Below are positions 24,133-31,517 of a stretch of 34,579 nucleotides of DNA, piece by piece. The stretch covers positions 1 to 34,579 of the forward strand of contig JAQBOK010000151.1 of NCBI GenBank assembly GCA_028288085.1. Direction: 5' to 3'. The stretch comes from Mucilaginibacter sp. (GTDB taxonomy: Bacteria > Bacteroidota > Bacteroidia > Sphingobacteriales > Sphingobacteriaceae). The notes beneath the pieces were generated by a model. That model was not told the origin of the DNA. It did not search any database and was given only the letters and a program-made list of their open reading frames with translations. Made by a program: the position numbers and the translations under genes. Position 1 is the first letter of the stretch; each line of letters starts with the position of its first letter.

Positions 24133-26538
24133 CTATTTAGCGGGTGTCTTAATATCGTCTCTGTTAAAAATGTTATAAATATCTGCCAAAATATGGCTTT
24201 TTACTGTATTGGATGTTGACAGGTCAGCCGTCCAGACAAGTATTCGGAAATCAACCGATTTGTCGGTAATATTATTTACAAATACTGAAGGCAACGGGTT
24301 TGTCATAATGTCATCTCTCTTAGATAACATTTCAGTTAATGATGTTCTAACCTTTTCTATATCAGAACCATAAACAACGCTGATCAATATTTCGATACGA
24401 CGACTGGTACTGCTCATTGTCCAGTTTGTAACATGATGCGATATCATATCGGCATTTGGAATAATCACCTCTGCGCCATCGCTGGTAGTTAATTTACTTG
24501 ATCTGATCCCAATTTCTTTAACGGTCCCTGATTTGCTGTCCACCTCAATAATATCGCCTATCTGTATTGGTTTTTCAAATGCCAGTATCATTCCCGACAC
24601 CAGGTTATTCGTAACATTTTGCAATCCAAAGCCAATACCAACACCAAAGGCGCTAAGGATAACAGTTAGTTTATCTAATGGAAAGCCGGATGCTGCTACA
24701 GCAAGGAGAAAACCACCTGTAAATACACCGATCCTGATCAAAAGGGTTGAAGCCCGGTTTTTCTTTTTTAAGGCTGATATATCATTGGCATGCTGTGCAG
24801 AAATATCATAAAAGTAGCTGATCACTTTTGACAGCAAGGACGATAGCCAGATAACAATAATGAAGATAACAAAGCCTCCAAAGGTAAATGAGGCGCCACC
24901 AATAGTGCGCGACTGATTTAAAAGATCTGTTGTATTATCACGTACCCAATCATCAATGTTTAAATTCTGGAGCAGATAAAAAAGCCAAAGCAAAGTGGCA
25001 AAGATATTCAGCGTGTTTTTAAATTTCTTTTGTAAAATATTGTAATCGATCCAGGTAACAAAGGTATTTTCCTCTTTTTTGGTATGAAACTGAAGGAATA
25101 TCCCTTGTATGATGATTTGAATAATAAAGTAAAGGCTCAAGGCCATCCACAAATTAAAAACAGCTGTTACCCCTAATATTTTGGCCAAACTAAACCTGCC
25201 CGCAATATTTAGTATTAGCGACAAAAATTGCAATGCAATAAATATTTTCAATACAAGCCGGGTATTTGGAATATGACCCTCGGGCGCTTTATTTACTTTT
25301 TTGTAAAACCATATCGCTATAAATATGGAAATGATGCTCATTAATAAAATAAGCAGCCTGTCAAAATTGGTGATTTGTACCAATAAATTGCTCAGGCTAT
25401 AAATCAAAGCCACAATAAATAATAAAAGCAGAAAATTAAATAATGATTTTGGGCAACTCTTTTTTACAAGCAACAGGGTACATACCAACGATATAAGGAA
25501 AAAAGTTTCCAGGAAAATAACAGGCGGGTGACCATAAAAGTAAGGTGCAATAGCTGTTGCTATTAATATTATTGAGACTATAGGATTTGCATAAATAAAG
25601 TTGATGTGCTCCTGGATAGTTTCGGGATGCTCGCTTTGCCCTGCTGCCCTTAACCTGTTATAACCTATCCAGACAGCAACTAAAACCAGGAACAATAATG
25701 CGATAAGGTGCATTACGGTTTCATTGCTAATAAAAAAGCCAAGCTGTATTTTGTTAAGCCTTATTGTGCCGTTTAATGCTGTGTTTATATCACCGTATTG
25801 AGTGTTATTTTCCCAGATATAGCCAAATTCGCCAGACTCGGCCCTGGTGGCAAATCTTTTTATTTTTGTATCAATCTGGTCAGTAGCATCCAGGATATTT
25901 GAGTAAGCTGTGGTTACTTTGTTTTGTAAAAGGTTTACTTTATAGAGATTGCCGCGGTTAGCAGAATCTGTTTTACGCCAAAGACCTTTAACTTCCTTAA
26001 GTTGGGTTAAATAGGTGTATTTCAAGAGGCTATCAGTAGGTATGATCTTTAACAGTGAATCACTGGTGAACTTTAATATATCGTGCTGATTTTGAACTAA
26101 CTTAGTATTTACGTCATCCAAGTCTGACTGCCAGCCTTCCAGGTCATCCTGCATTCGGTCAAGATTATCCCTTAAAATAAATAAATAACGTAGTGTACTT
26201 GATTTTTTTGTGTTAGCAAGGGACTGTATCTTGCCTATCCTTTTTATATAAATGGGTAGTTGCTGGCTTTCATCAGCTGTATCTAACCCGTCAGCTAATG
26301 AATTGTTTATTTGATTAAACGTGGTTTTATATTGCTCCAATCTTTGTATTAAACTATTTATTGAAGTGTCAGTTTTGCTTATGCTTTGCAAAAGCGAATC
26401 GCGCGAATGCTTTAATTTTCTTTCGGTTTCTCTTAAAGACTTAGGCTTTTTCTTTTTGGTTTGGGCAAAACTGTACTGAACGGAAAAAGTAAAAAGGACC
26501 AATAAAGCTAATGCAGTTACTTTTAATGATTTGTACAT
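24133..26538 (-). CDS. Large mechanosensitive channel of the MscS family
   Basis: The protein has 801 residues from the ATG at 26538, where a signal peptide begins (MYKSLKVTALALLVLF...SFAQ). The longer frame to 26640 overlaps aroQ and is unlikely. Order: signal peptide; a periplasmic, coiled-coil-rich region (about 25-250, ETERKLKHSRDSLLQSI and similar); several membrane helices (about 265-590); then the MscS core. The pore helix is FGVGIGFGLQNVTNNLVSGM, followed by the beta domain FEKPIQIGDIIEVDSKSGTV and IIPNADMISHHVTNW. Architecture resembles MscK/MscM-type large MscS homologues that release solutes on hypo-osmotic shock. It is 49 nt downstream of aroQ on the same strand. Confidence 0.93.
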   Translation of the reverse strand: MYKSLKVTALALLVLFTFSVQYSFAQTKKKKPKSLRETERKLKHSRDSLLQSISKTDTSINSLIQRLEQYKTTFNQINNSLADGLDTADESQQLPIYIKRIGKIQSLANTKKSSTLRYLFILRDNLDRMQDDLEGWQSDLDDVNTKLVQNQHDILKFTSDSLLKIIPTDSLLKYTYLTQLKEVKGLWRKTDSANRGNLYKVNLLQNKVTTAYSNILDATDQIDTKIKRFATRAESGEFGYIWENNTQYGDINTALNGTIRLNKIQLGFFISNETVMHLIALLFLVLVAVWIGYNRLRAAGQSEHPETIQEHINFIYANPIVSIILIATAIAPYFYGHPPVIFLETFFLISLVCTLLLVKKSCPKSLFNFLLLLFIVALIYSLSNLLVQITNFDRLLILLMSIISIFIAIWFYKKVNKAPEGHIPNTRLVLKIFIALQFLSLILNIAGRFSLAKILGVTAVFNLWMALSLYFIIQIIIQGIFLQFHTKKEENTFVTWIDYNILQKKFKNTLNIFATLLWLFYLLQNLNIDDWVRDNTTDLLNQSRTIGGASFTFGGFVIFIIVIWLSSLLSKVISYFYDISAQHANDISALKKKNRASTLLIRIGVFTGGFLLAVAASGFPLDKLTVILSAFGVGIGFGLQNVTNNLVSGMILAFEKPIQIGDIIEVDSKSGTVKEIGIRSSKLTTSDGAEVIIPNADMISHHVTNWTMSSTSRRIEILISVVYGSDIEKVRTSLTEMLSKRDDIMTNPLPSVFVNNITDKSVDFRILVWTADLSTSNTVKSHILADIYNIFNRDDIKTPAK

Positions 26539-26587
26539 GGGGTAAATGTCAATGGTCAGCAATAAATAAAACCTAAATATAATATTC

Positions 26588-27001
26588 TTACAAAAAACTT
26601 TCAATAGCCAATCGATATGAATCGAGACCGAAACCTGCAATTACACCTTTGCAATTGGCAGCAAGCAAAGATTTGTGCCTGAATTCCTCACGTTTGTAAA
26701 CGTTGGATATATGTACTTCTACAACAGGTGTGTTAATGCCTGCAATAGCATCGCCAATGGCAACTGAAGTGTGTGTATAAGCGCCGGCATTTAAAACAAT
26801 ACCATCATAACTAAAACCAACATCGTGCAGTTTATTAATAATTTCGCCTTCCACATTACTTTGGTAATAATTTATGGTGATGTTTGTATAACGTTTGCGC
26901 AACTCGTTCAGGTAGTCGTCAAAACTGCTGTCGCCATAAATGGATTTCTCGCGAACGCCAAGCAAATTTAAATTAGGGCCGTTGATGATTTGTATATTCA
27001 T
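26588..27001 (-). CDS. aroQ: Type II 3-dehydroquinate dehydratase
   Basis: This shikimate-pathway enzyme converts 3-dehydroquinate to 3-dehydroshikimate and usually forms a dodecamer. The 137 residues contain NGPNLNLLG at 7-15, catalytic Tyr22 in SIYG, the substrate loop NAGAYTHTS at 71-79, and VEVHISNVYKREEFR with His97 and Arg108. The length is slightly short but complete for the family. A strong promoter lies only 5 nt from its start codon. It is divergent from the recombinase gene with a 40-nt gap. Confidence 0.97.
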   Translation of the reverse strand: MNIQIINGPNLNLLGVREKSIYGDSSFDDYLNELRKRYTNITINYYQSNVEGEIINKLHDVGFSYDGIVLNAGAYTHTSVAIGDAIAGINTPVVEVHISNVYKREEFRHKSLLAANCKGVIAGFGLDSYRLAIESFL

Positions 27002-27006
27002 TAGCC

Positions 27007-27036
27007 CAAACTTAACTATAAAACATTAAAACCAAA
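27007..27036 (-). promoter_or_regulatory. Strong predicted promoter of aroQ
   Basis: On the minus strand TTTG (27033-27036), an 18-nt spacer and TAAGTTTG (27007-27014) match both consensus boxes exactly. The -7 box ends 5 nt before the ATG at 27001, so the mRNA should be leaderless or carry only a few bases. Confidence 0.65.
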
Positions 27037-27041
27037 ATCAA

Positions 27042-27941
27042 TTGGACTGGAGATCGGCGATAAAAGGTTTTCAAGCTTACCTTAAACTGGAAAAAGGGCT
27101 CGCAGACAATTCAATAGAGGCCTACAGCAGGGATATTGATAAGTTGCAGCAATATGCGGATATCCAGGTAAATAAATTGAACCCGGAAGCAGTTTCACTT
27201 GCCGACCTGCGGCTTTTTATTGCCTGGGTGAATGAATTGGGCATGATACCATCGTCTCAGGCGAGAATCTTGTCGGGCATCAAATCTTTTTATAAATATT
27301 TACTGATTGAGGATATTATAAAAAATGACCCTGCCGAATTACTGGAGTCGCCCAAAAAGCAAAGAAAACTGCCGGATACTTTAAGCTACCTGGACATTAA
27401 CAGGCTTATAGCTGCGATTGACCTTTCAAGACCGGATGGCGCACGCAACAAAGCCATTATTGAGGTACTTTACAGCTGTGGTTTACGGGTTTCAGAACTT
27501 ACAGAGCTAAAATTGTCTAACCTGTACCTCGATATAGAATTTATTAAAGTAGTAGGCAAGGGCAGCAAAGAACGACTGGTGCCTATTGGCGGGGAAGCGG
27601 TAAAGGCCCTGAAAATATGGATAGGGGATGTGCGGGTGCACACAGCGATAAAAAGAGGCGAAGAGGACCTTGTTTTTCTGAACCGAAGGGGATCAAGGCT
27701 TAGCCGGATATATATTTTTATGCTGATCAAACAGTTGGCCGAAATGGCAGGGATAAAAAAATCTATTAGTCCGCACACACTCAGGCATTCATTCGCAACA
27801 CACCTGGTTGAGGGTGGAGCTGACCTTCGAGCAGTACAGGAAATGCTGGGGCATGAAAGTATTACCACAACAGAGATCTATACTCATTTGGACAGGGAGT
27901 ATTTGAAAGAGACTATTATATCTTTTCATCCCAGGAATTGA
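27042..27941 (+). CDS. Tyrosine recombinase XerC/XerD family
   Basis: This 299-residue site-specific recombinase has all six catalytic positions: Arg149 in YSCGLRVSEL, Lys173 in VGKGSKERLVP, His245 and Arg248 in SPHTLRHSFATH, His271 in LGHESITTTE and the nucleophile Tyr280 in IYTHLD. The N-terminal SAM-like core-binding domain spans about residues 1-90. It is probably the housekeeping enzyme that resolves chromosome dimers at dif, since no mobile-element features surround it. The only available start in frame is TTG at 27042; a stop lies five codons upstream. XerC or XerD cannot be separated from sequence alone. Confidence 0.95.
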   Translation: MDWRSAIKGFQAYLKLEKGLADNSIEAYSRDIDKLQQYADIQVNKLNPEAVSLADLRLFIAWVNELGMIPSSQARILSGIKSFYKYLLIEDIIKNDPAELLESPKKQRKLPDTLSYLDINRLIAAIDLSRPDGARNKAIIEVLYSCGLRVSELTELKLSNLYLDIEFIKVVGKGSKERLVPIGGEAVKALKIWIGDVRVHTAIKRGEEDLVFLNRRGSRLSRIYIFMLIKQLAEMAGIKKSISPHTLRHSFATHLVEGGADLRAVQEMLGHESITTTEIYTHLDREYLKETIISFHPRN

Positions 27942-27979
27942 GTTAGTAGTTTTGAGTAACGGATTTGCTGCGATTTTGT

Positions 27980-28843
27980 TTATTCGAAACTAGCTTTTAT
28001 CATCCTATATCTTCCGTTCATATCTTTTCTTAACTCAATGTTTTTAAATGACTTATTATTTAATAGCTCAACTATTTGTTCACCATAACTTTCATTGATT
28101 TCGAAGAATAAAAGGCCACCTTTTTCAAGATGATCAGCCGCAAAATCGGCAATAGCTTTGTAAAATATCAAGGGGGCATTCTCGGGTACAAAAAGCGCTG
28201 TGTGTGGTTCAAAATCGGTTACGTTCGTGTGCATCTGCTTCTTATCTTCCAGGGTAACGTAAGGCGGATTACTGATGATGAGCGAATAGTGAGTGGTGAG
28301 TAGTGAGTGGTTGGTTAAATTTAATATGTCTGCCTCAATAAAGTTGACGCTAACATTATTTAGTTCAGCATTCTCTTTGGCAGTTTGTAAGGCGTTTGGT
28401 GAAATATCTATTGCTGAAACTTGTGCATCAAGATTTTTTTTAAGGCTAATAGCAATACATCCGCTGCCTGTACCTATATCCAGAATATTGTTTGTTACCA
28501 ACTGTTTATTGCCAACTGATGAAATAGCCCACTGCACCAATTCCTCAGTTTCAGGACGGGGGATCAATACTGACGGATTGACTTTAAATTCTAATCCATA
28601 AAATTCGGTATAACCTAAGATGTATTGGATGGGTTCGCCCGTTTTTAGTCTGGCGAGGATTTTATCTATTGGTTCAGCCTGTTCCAATGGTATTTCCAAT
28701 TCTGGAAAGGCTTTGATCTTGGCAGATGATGTTCCTGAAATATCAGCTAATAGGATCATGCACAGCGAATCAATTTCCCTGGTATCGTACAATGCCGCCA
28801 ACTCACTGCGAAATGCCGATGAAACGTCCTTAACAGTTTTCAT
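27980..28843 (-). CDS. prmC: Peptide chain release factor N5-glutamine methyltransferase
   Basis: PrmC/HemK methylates the Gln of the GGQ motif in release factors RF1 and RF2 using S-adenosylmethionine. From the ATG at 28843 it has 287 residues: a helical N-terminal domain with GEPIQYILGYTEFYGLEF and LIPRPETEELVQW, SAM motif I ILDIGTGSGCIAIS, and the catalytic NPPY at 192-195. Two stretches, residues 108-117 (SVGNKQLVTN) and 177-188 (TNHSLLTTHYSL), are encoded by short-period repeats, yet the frame and motifs are intact. A five-codon longer form would need a TTG start. Convergent with the recombinase gene, 38 nt apart. Confidence 0.95.
   Translation of the reverse strand: MKTVKDVSSAFRSELAALYDTREIDSLCMILLADISGTSSAKIKAFPELEIPLEQAEPIDKILARLKTGEPIQYILGYTEFYGLEFKVNPSVLIPRPETEELVQWAISSVGNKQLVTNNILDIGTGSGCIAISLKKNLDAQVSAIDISPNALQTAKENAELNNVSVNFIEADILNLTNHSLLTTHYSLIISNPPYVTLEDKKQMHTNVTDFEPHTALFVPENAPLIFYKAIADFAADHLEKGGLLFFEINESYGEQIVELLNNKSFKNIELRKDMNGRYRMIKASFE
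28290..28310. repeat. Heptanucleotide repeat inside prmC (three units)
   Basis: Perfect consecutive heptads TGAGTGG, TGAGTAG and TGAGTGG, flanked by decayed units, encode LLTTHYS just before the NPPY motif. Three heptads equal seven codons, so the reading frame is kept. Confidence 0.7.
28495..28522. repeat. 14-nt period repeat inside prmC
   Basis: TTACCAACTGTTTA (28495-28508) is followed by TTGCCAACTGATGA (28509-28522), sharing the 10-mer TTrCCAACTG. It encodes residues 108-117, just before SAM motif I. The 14-nt period is two heptads. Confidence 0.5.
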
Positions 28844-28847
28844 ACAG

Positions 28848-28855
28848 CAAAGAAA
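28848..28855 (-). promoter_or_regulatory. Possible -7 promoter element of prmC
   Basis: Minus-strand TTTCTTTG (7 of 8 to TAnnTTTG) ends 4 nt before the ATG at 28843, with ATTG 19 nt upstream. It supports the 28843 start and a very short leader. Confidence 0.3.
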
Positions 28856-28861
28856 CAAACT

Positions 28862-28882
28862 AATCTCTAATCACCAATCTCT
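28862..28882. repeat. Heptanucleotide array in the prmC/ribD divergent promoter
   Basis: Three consecutive heptads AATCTCT, AATCACC and AATCTCT occupy the centre of the 50-nt divergent gap, directly upstream of the ribD -7 element. Confidence 0.6.
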
Positions 28883-28889
28883 ATATTTG
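28882..28889 (+). promoter_or_regulatory. -7 promoter element of ribD
   Basis: TATATTTG is an exact TAnnTTTG match and ends 4 nt before the ATG at 28894. No -33 TTTG is seen at 19-21 nt; the heptad array occupies that space. Confidence 0.45.
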
Positions 28890-28893
28890 CACT

Positions 28894-29949
28894 ATGACCT
28901 TACATGAAAAATACATGCACCGCTGTATTGAACTCTCGGCCTTAGGGGCAGGCAGCGTGAGTCCCAACCCTATGGTTGGAGCCGTGATAGTTCATGAGGG
29001 ATTTATAATAGGTGAGGGCTATCATCAGCAATACGGGCAGGCACATGCCGAGGTAAACGCTGTGAGCCAGGTTCTGGCTCGTTTTGATAATGCAGGGAAA
29101 CTACTAAAAAACGCCACCATATATGTTTCATTAGAACCTTGCGCGCATTACGGCAAAACTCCACCTTGTGCTGATCTGATCATTAAGCATCAAATTCCAA
29201 AAGTAGTGATAGGTTGCCGCGATCCGTTTGAACAGGTAAATGGGAAGGGCATTGAGAAACTGAAAGATGCTGGCATTGAGGTGGTCAACGGCGTGCTTGA
29301 AGAGGAATGCAGGTGGTTAAACCGGCGTTTTTTTACTCGTGTACAAAAGCGAAGGCCATACATTATTTTAAAATGGGCTCAAACCAATGACGGCTTTTTT
29401 GCCCCGGCAAACAAGCGCCAGTATTGGATAACCGGGGACGAATCGAGAAAAATGGTGCATAGGTGGCGCAGCGAAGAAGATGCAGTATTGGTTGGAAAAA
29501 ATACTGCAATGATAGATAATCCCAGGCTTAATGTACGCTACTGGCCCGGCAGATCGCCCAAAAGAGTAGTGATTGACCGTAAACTGGAATTAAATGCTGA
29601 ATTCCATATTTACGACCAAAGTGTTGAAACTTTGATATTCAACGAGATCAAAACTGATATTGAAGGTAATATTAAGTATATTGCCCTTGAAGATTTCGAC
29701 CGTTTTGTACCACAATACATTTTATTTCAGCTTTATTTGCAGGATATACAATCGGTTATCATAGAGGGGGGCGCGCATACGCTGAATACTTTTATTGAAG
29801 CAGAATTGTGGGACGAAGCCAGGATATTTACCGGGCCGGTAGTTTTGGGGCATGGGATAAAGGCACCGTGCATTGCAGGAATTGCGGGGGAAGAAGTTTT
29901 ATCGGGCACGGACCGTTTAAAAATTTTATATAATAAATCTGGCAATTAA
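28894..29949 (+). CDS. ribD: Bifunctional riboflavin biosynthesis deaminase/reductase
   Basis: RibD performs the deamination and the NADPH-dependent reduction that convert the GTP-derived pyrimidine toward riboflavin. The 351 residues show the zinc deaminase domain first: SPNPMVGAVIV, AHAEVNAV with His51 and Glu53, and SLEPCAHYGKTPPC with Cys83 and Cys92. The reductase domain follows from about residue 150 (RPYIILKWAQTNDGFFA, EDAVLVGKNTAMIDNPRLNVR, VIIEGGAHTLNTFI). The reductase part is a little shorter than usual at its end but complete. The stop overlaps the next ATG by one base, so it heads an operon with the EamA exporter and the YigZ gene. Confidence 0.96.
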   Translation: MTLHEKYMHRCIELSALGAGSVSPNPMVGAVIVHEGFIIGEGYHQQYGQAHAEVNAVSQVLARFDNAGKLLKNATIYVSLEPCAHYGKTPPCADLIIKHQIPKVVIGCRDPFEQVNGKGIEKLKDAGIEVVNGVLEEECRWLNRRFFTRVQKRRPYIILKWAQTNDGFFAPANKRQYWITGDESRKMVHRWRSEEDAVLVGKNTAMIDNPRLNVRYWPGRSPKRVVIDRKLELNAEFHIYDQSVETLIFNEIKTDIEGNIKYIALEDFDRFVPQYILFQLYLQDIQSVIIEGGAHTLNTFIEAELWDEARIFTGPVVLGHGIKAPCIAGIAGEEVLSGTDRLKILYNKSGN

Positions 29950-30830
29950 TGTTTTACGTTTTTTTAAGTATTTGCTTTAGCGTTGTTGTTTCCATATTTC
30001 TAAAACTTGCCAGGCGTTATCAAATTGATGTTTTCCAGGCAATAACATGGAACTATTCAATAGCTATTTTGTTGACCTGGGTAATTTACAGGCCGCAATT
30101 ACCTCATCTTCAAGCCGCGCCATTGCTTAATTATACCTTATTGGGCTTTTTATTCCCTGCGCTTTTTATTGTGATAGCCGCGGCCGTAAAAAATACCGGC
30201 ATCGTGCGAACTGATGTTGCACAACGCTTATCTTTATTTATACCGCTGGTTGCTGCTTTTTTGTTGTTTGGCGAAAAGCCGACATTGATCAGAGTTATTG
30301 GAATTGCACTTGGTTTTGCAGCGATCATTTGTTCGATACCATGGGGGAAAAGAGATCTTAACGGAAGGAAGTCGGGCAATTCATGGATCTACTTACTGGT
30401 AGTATTTGTGGGTATGGGTGTAATTGATATTTTATTGAAACAAGTAGCTGCATTTAAGGCTGTTCCTTTCGCCACCTCCCTTTTTATTATTTTCATACTC
30501 GCCTTTGTAATATCTCTGTTGAGGTTGTTTTACCTGTTAAGCACTAAAAAAATAAAATTTTCATGGCCACACATCGTTTTTGGCTGGATATTGGGAATAG
30601 CCAATTTTGGTAACATCCTTTTTTATATTAAGGCGCACCAGGTTTTGGCTAATAATCCATCAATTGTTTTCTCGGCAATGAATATCGGCGTAATTACTTT
30701 AGGAACCATTGTAGGTTTATTTGTATTTAAAGAGAGATTAAGCAGATTAAATAAAGCAGGCATTGTTTTGGCTATTATCGCCATCGTTGTTATTTACTAC
30801 CCGGAATTCTTCCAGAAAATATTTTCCTGA
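29949..30830 (+). CDS. EamA/DMT-superfamily membrane transporter
   Basis: The 293-residue polytopic protein has about ten hydrophobic helices in two similar halves, the usual EamA layout. Features include the first helix (FYVFLSICFSVVVSIFLKL), a half-repeat end LFGEKPTLIRVIGIALGFAAI and the matching second-half end VFKERLSRLNKAGIVLAIIAIVVIYY. The substrate is unknown; EamA proteins move metabolites, amino acids or nucleotide precursors across the inner membrane. The 1-nt overlap with ribD makes flavin-related export conceivable, but that is only an inference. YigZ follows 5 nt downstream. Confidence 0.88.
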   Translation: MFYVFLSICFSVVVSIFLKLARRYQIDVFQAITWNYSIAILLTWVIYRPQLPHLQAAPLLNYTLLGFLFPALFIVIAAAVKNTGIVRTDVAQRLSLFIPLVAAFLLFGEKPTLIRVIGIALGFAAIICSIPWGKRDLNGRKSGNSWIYLLVVFVGMGVIDILLKQVAAFKAVPFATSLFIIFILAFVISLLRLFYLLSTKKIKFSWPHIVFGWILGIANFGNILFYIKAHQVLANNPSIVFSAMNIGVITLGTIVGLFVFKERLSRLNKAGIVLAIIAIVVIYYPEFFQKIFS

Positions 30831-30835
30831 AATTA

Positions 30836-31450
30836 ATGCTTTTTGAAGATACTTATTTAACGATTGAAAAACCCTCAGAAGGCATATTTCGTGACCGGGG
30901 CAGCAAATTTCTTGCTTATGCTTATCCCATTATTACAGATCAGGATATAAAAAGCATTGTTGCCGAGCTGAAAAAGGAAAACCCTAAGGCTAATCATCAT
31001 TGTTGGGCAATGCGGTGGAGTACTGATCGTTCAGTTTTTCGGATCAATGACGATGGAGAGCCATCAGGCACTGCGGGCAGGCCTATATTGAACACCTTAT
31101 TATCACGCAATTTGACTAATGCAGCAGTAGTAGTAGTAAGATACTTTGGCGGAACATTGCTGGGTGTACCCGGATTGATAAATGCCTATCGTACAGCAAC
31201 TGAACTGGCGCTTAATGAAGCTATCATCATTGAAAAAACTGTGAACGATGTTTATACCATAGTATTTGATTATTTGCAGATGAATGATGTGATGCGGATA
31301 ATTAAAGAAGATACACTTGATATTATACAACAGCAGTTTGATAATAGCTGTTCTATACAAGTTTCTATCCGTAAAATGCTGGTTAACCAGGCACTTGCAA
31401 AGCTGCAAAAACTACCTTCGGTAAAGGTTAAATACGATTATAGTATTTAG
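30836..31450 (+). CDS. YigZ/IMPACT family protein (UPF0029)
   Basis: The 204-residue protein has an N-terminal IMPACT domain with the conserved sequences RDRGSKFLAYAYPI, NHHCWAMRW, INDDGEPSGTAGRPIL and VVVVRYFGGTLLGVPGLINAY, followed by the smaller C-terminal ferredoxin-like UPF0029 domain. E. coli YigZ has this structure; the bacterial function is not firmly known, with links to nucleic acid or ribosome-related roles proposed. It is the third gene after ribD and the EamA exporter. The next gene, mgtE, has its own -7 element. Confidence 0.93.
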   Translation: MLFEDTYLTIEKPSEGIFRDRGSKFLAYAYPIITDQDIKSIVAELKKENPKANHHCWAMRWSTDRSVFRINDDGEPSGTAGRPILNTLLSRNLTNAAVVVVRYFGGTLLGVPGLINAYRTATELALNEAIIIEKTVNDVYTIVFDYLQMNDVMRIIKEDTLDIIQQQFDNSCSIQVSIRKMLVNQALAKLQKLPSVKVKYDYSI

Positions 31451-31503
31451 TCACAGTATTCTGATTTTCTTCATTTTTTATTATCTATTGCAGCATATTT
31501 ATG

Positions 31504-31511
31504 TATTTTAG
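31504..31511 (+). promoter_or_regulatory. Possible -7 promoter element of mgtE
   Basis: TATTTTAG (7 of 8 to TAnnTTTG) ends 6 nt before the ATG at 31518, in the 67-nt gap after the YigZ gene. No -33 match is found at the right distance. Confidence 0.3.
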
Positions 31512-31517
31512 TCGGGT

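Noticed and set aside
26539..26640. 34-codon N-terminal extension of the MscS-type channel
   Set aside because: It overlaps aroQ, and the signal peptide begins at the internal ATG at 26538.
27042..27941. Recombinase as a marker of an integrated element
   Set aside because: The neighbours aroQ, prmC and ribD are core genes, there are no att-like direct repeats or phage genes, and the protein looks like a housekeeping XerC/D.
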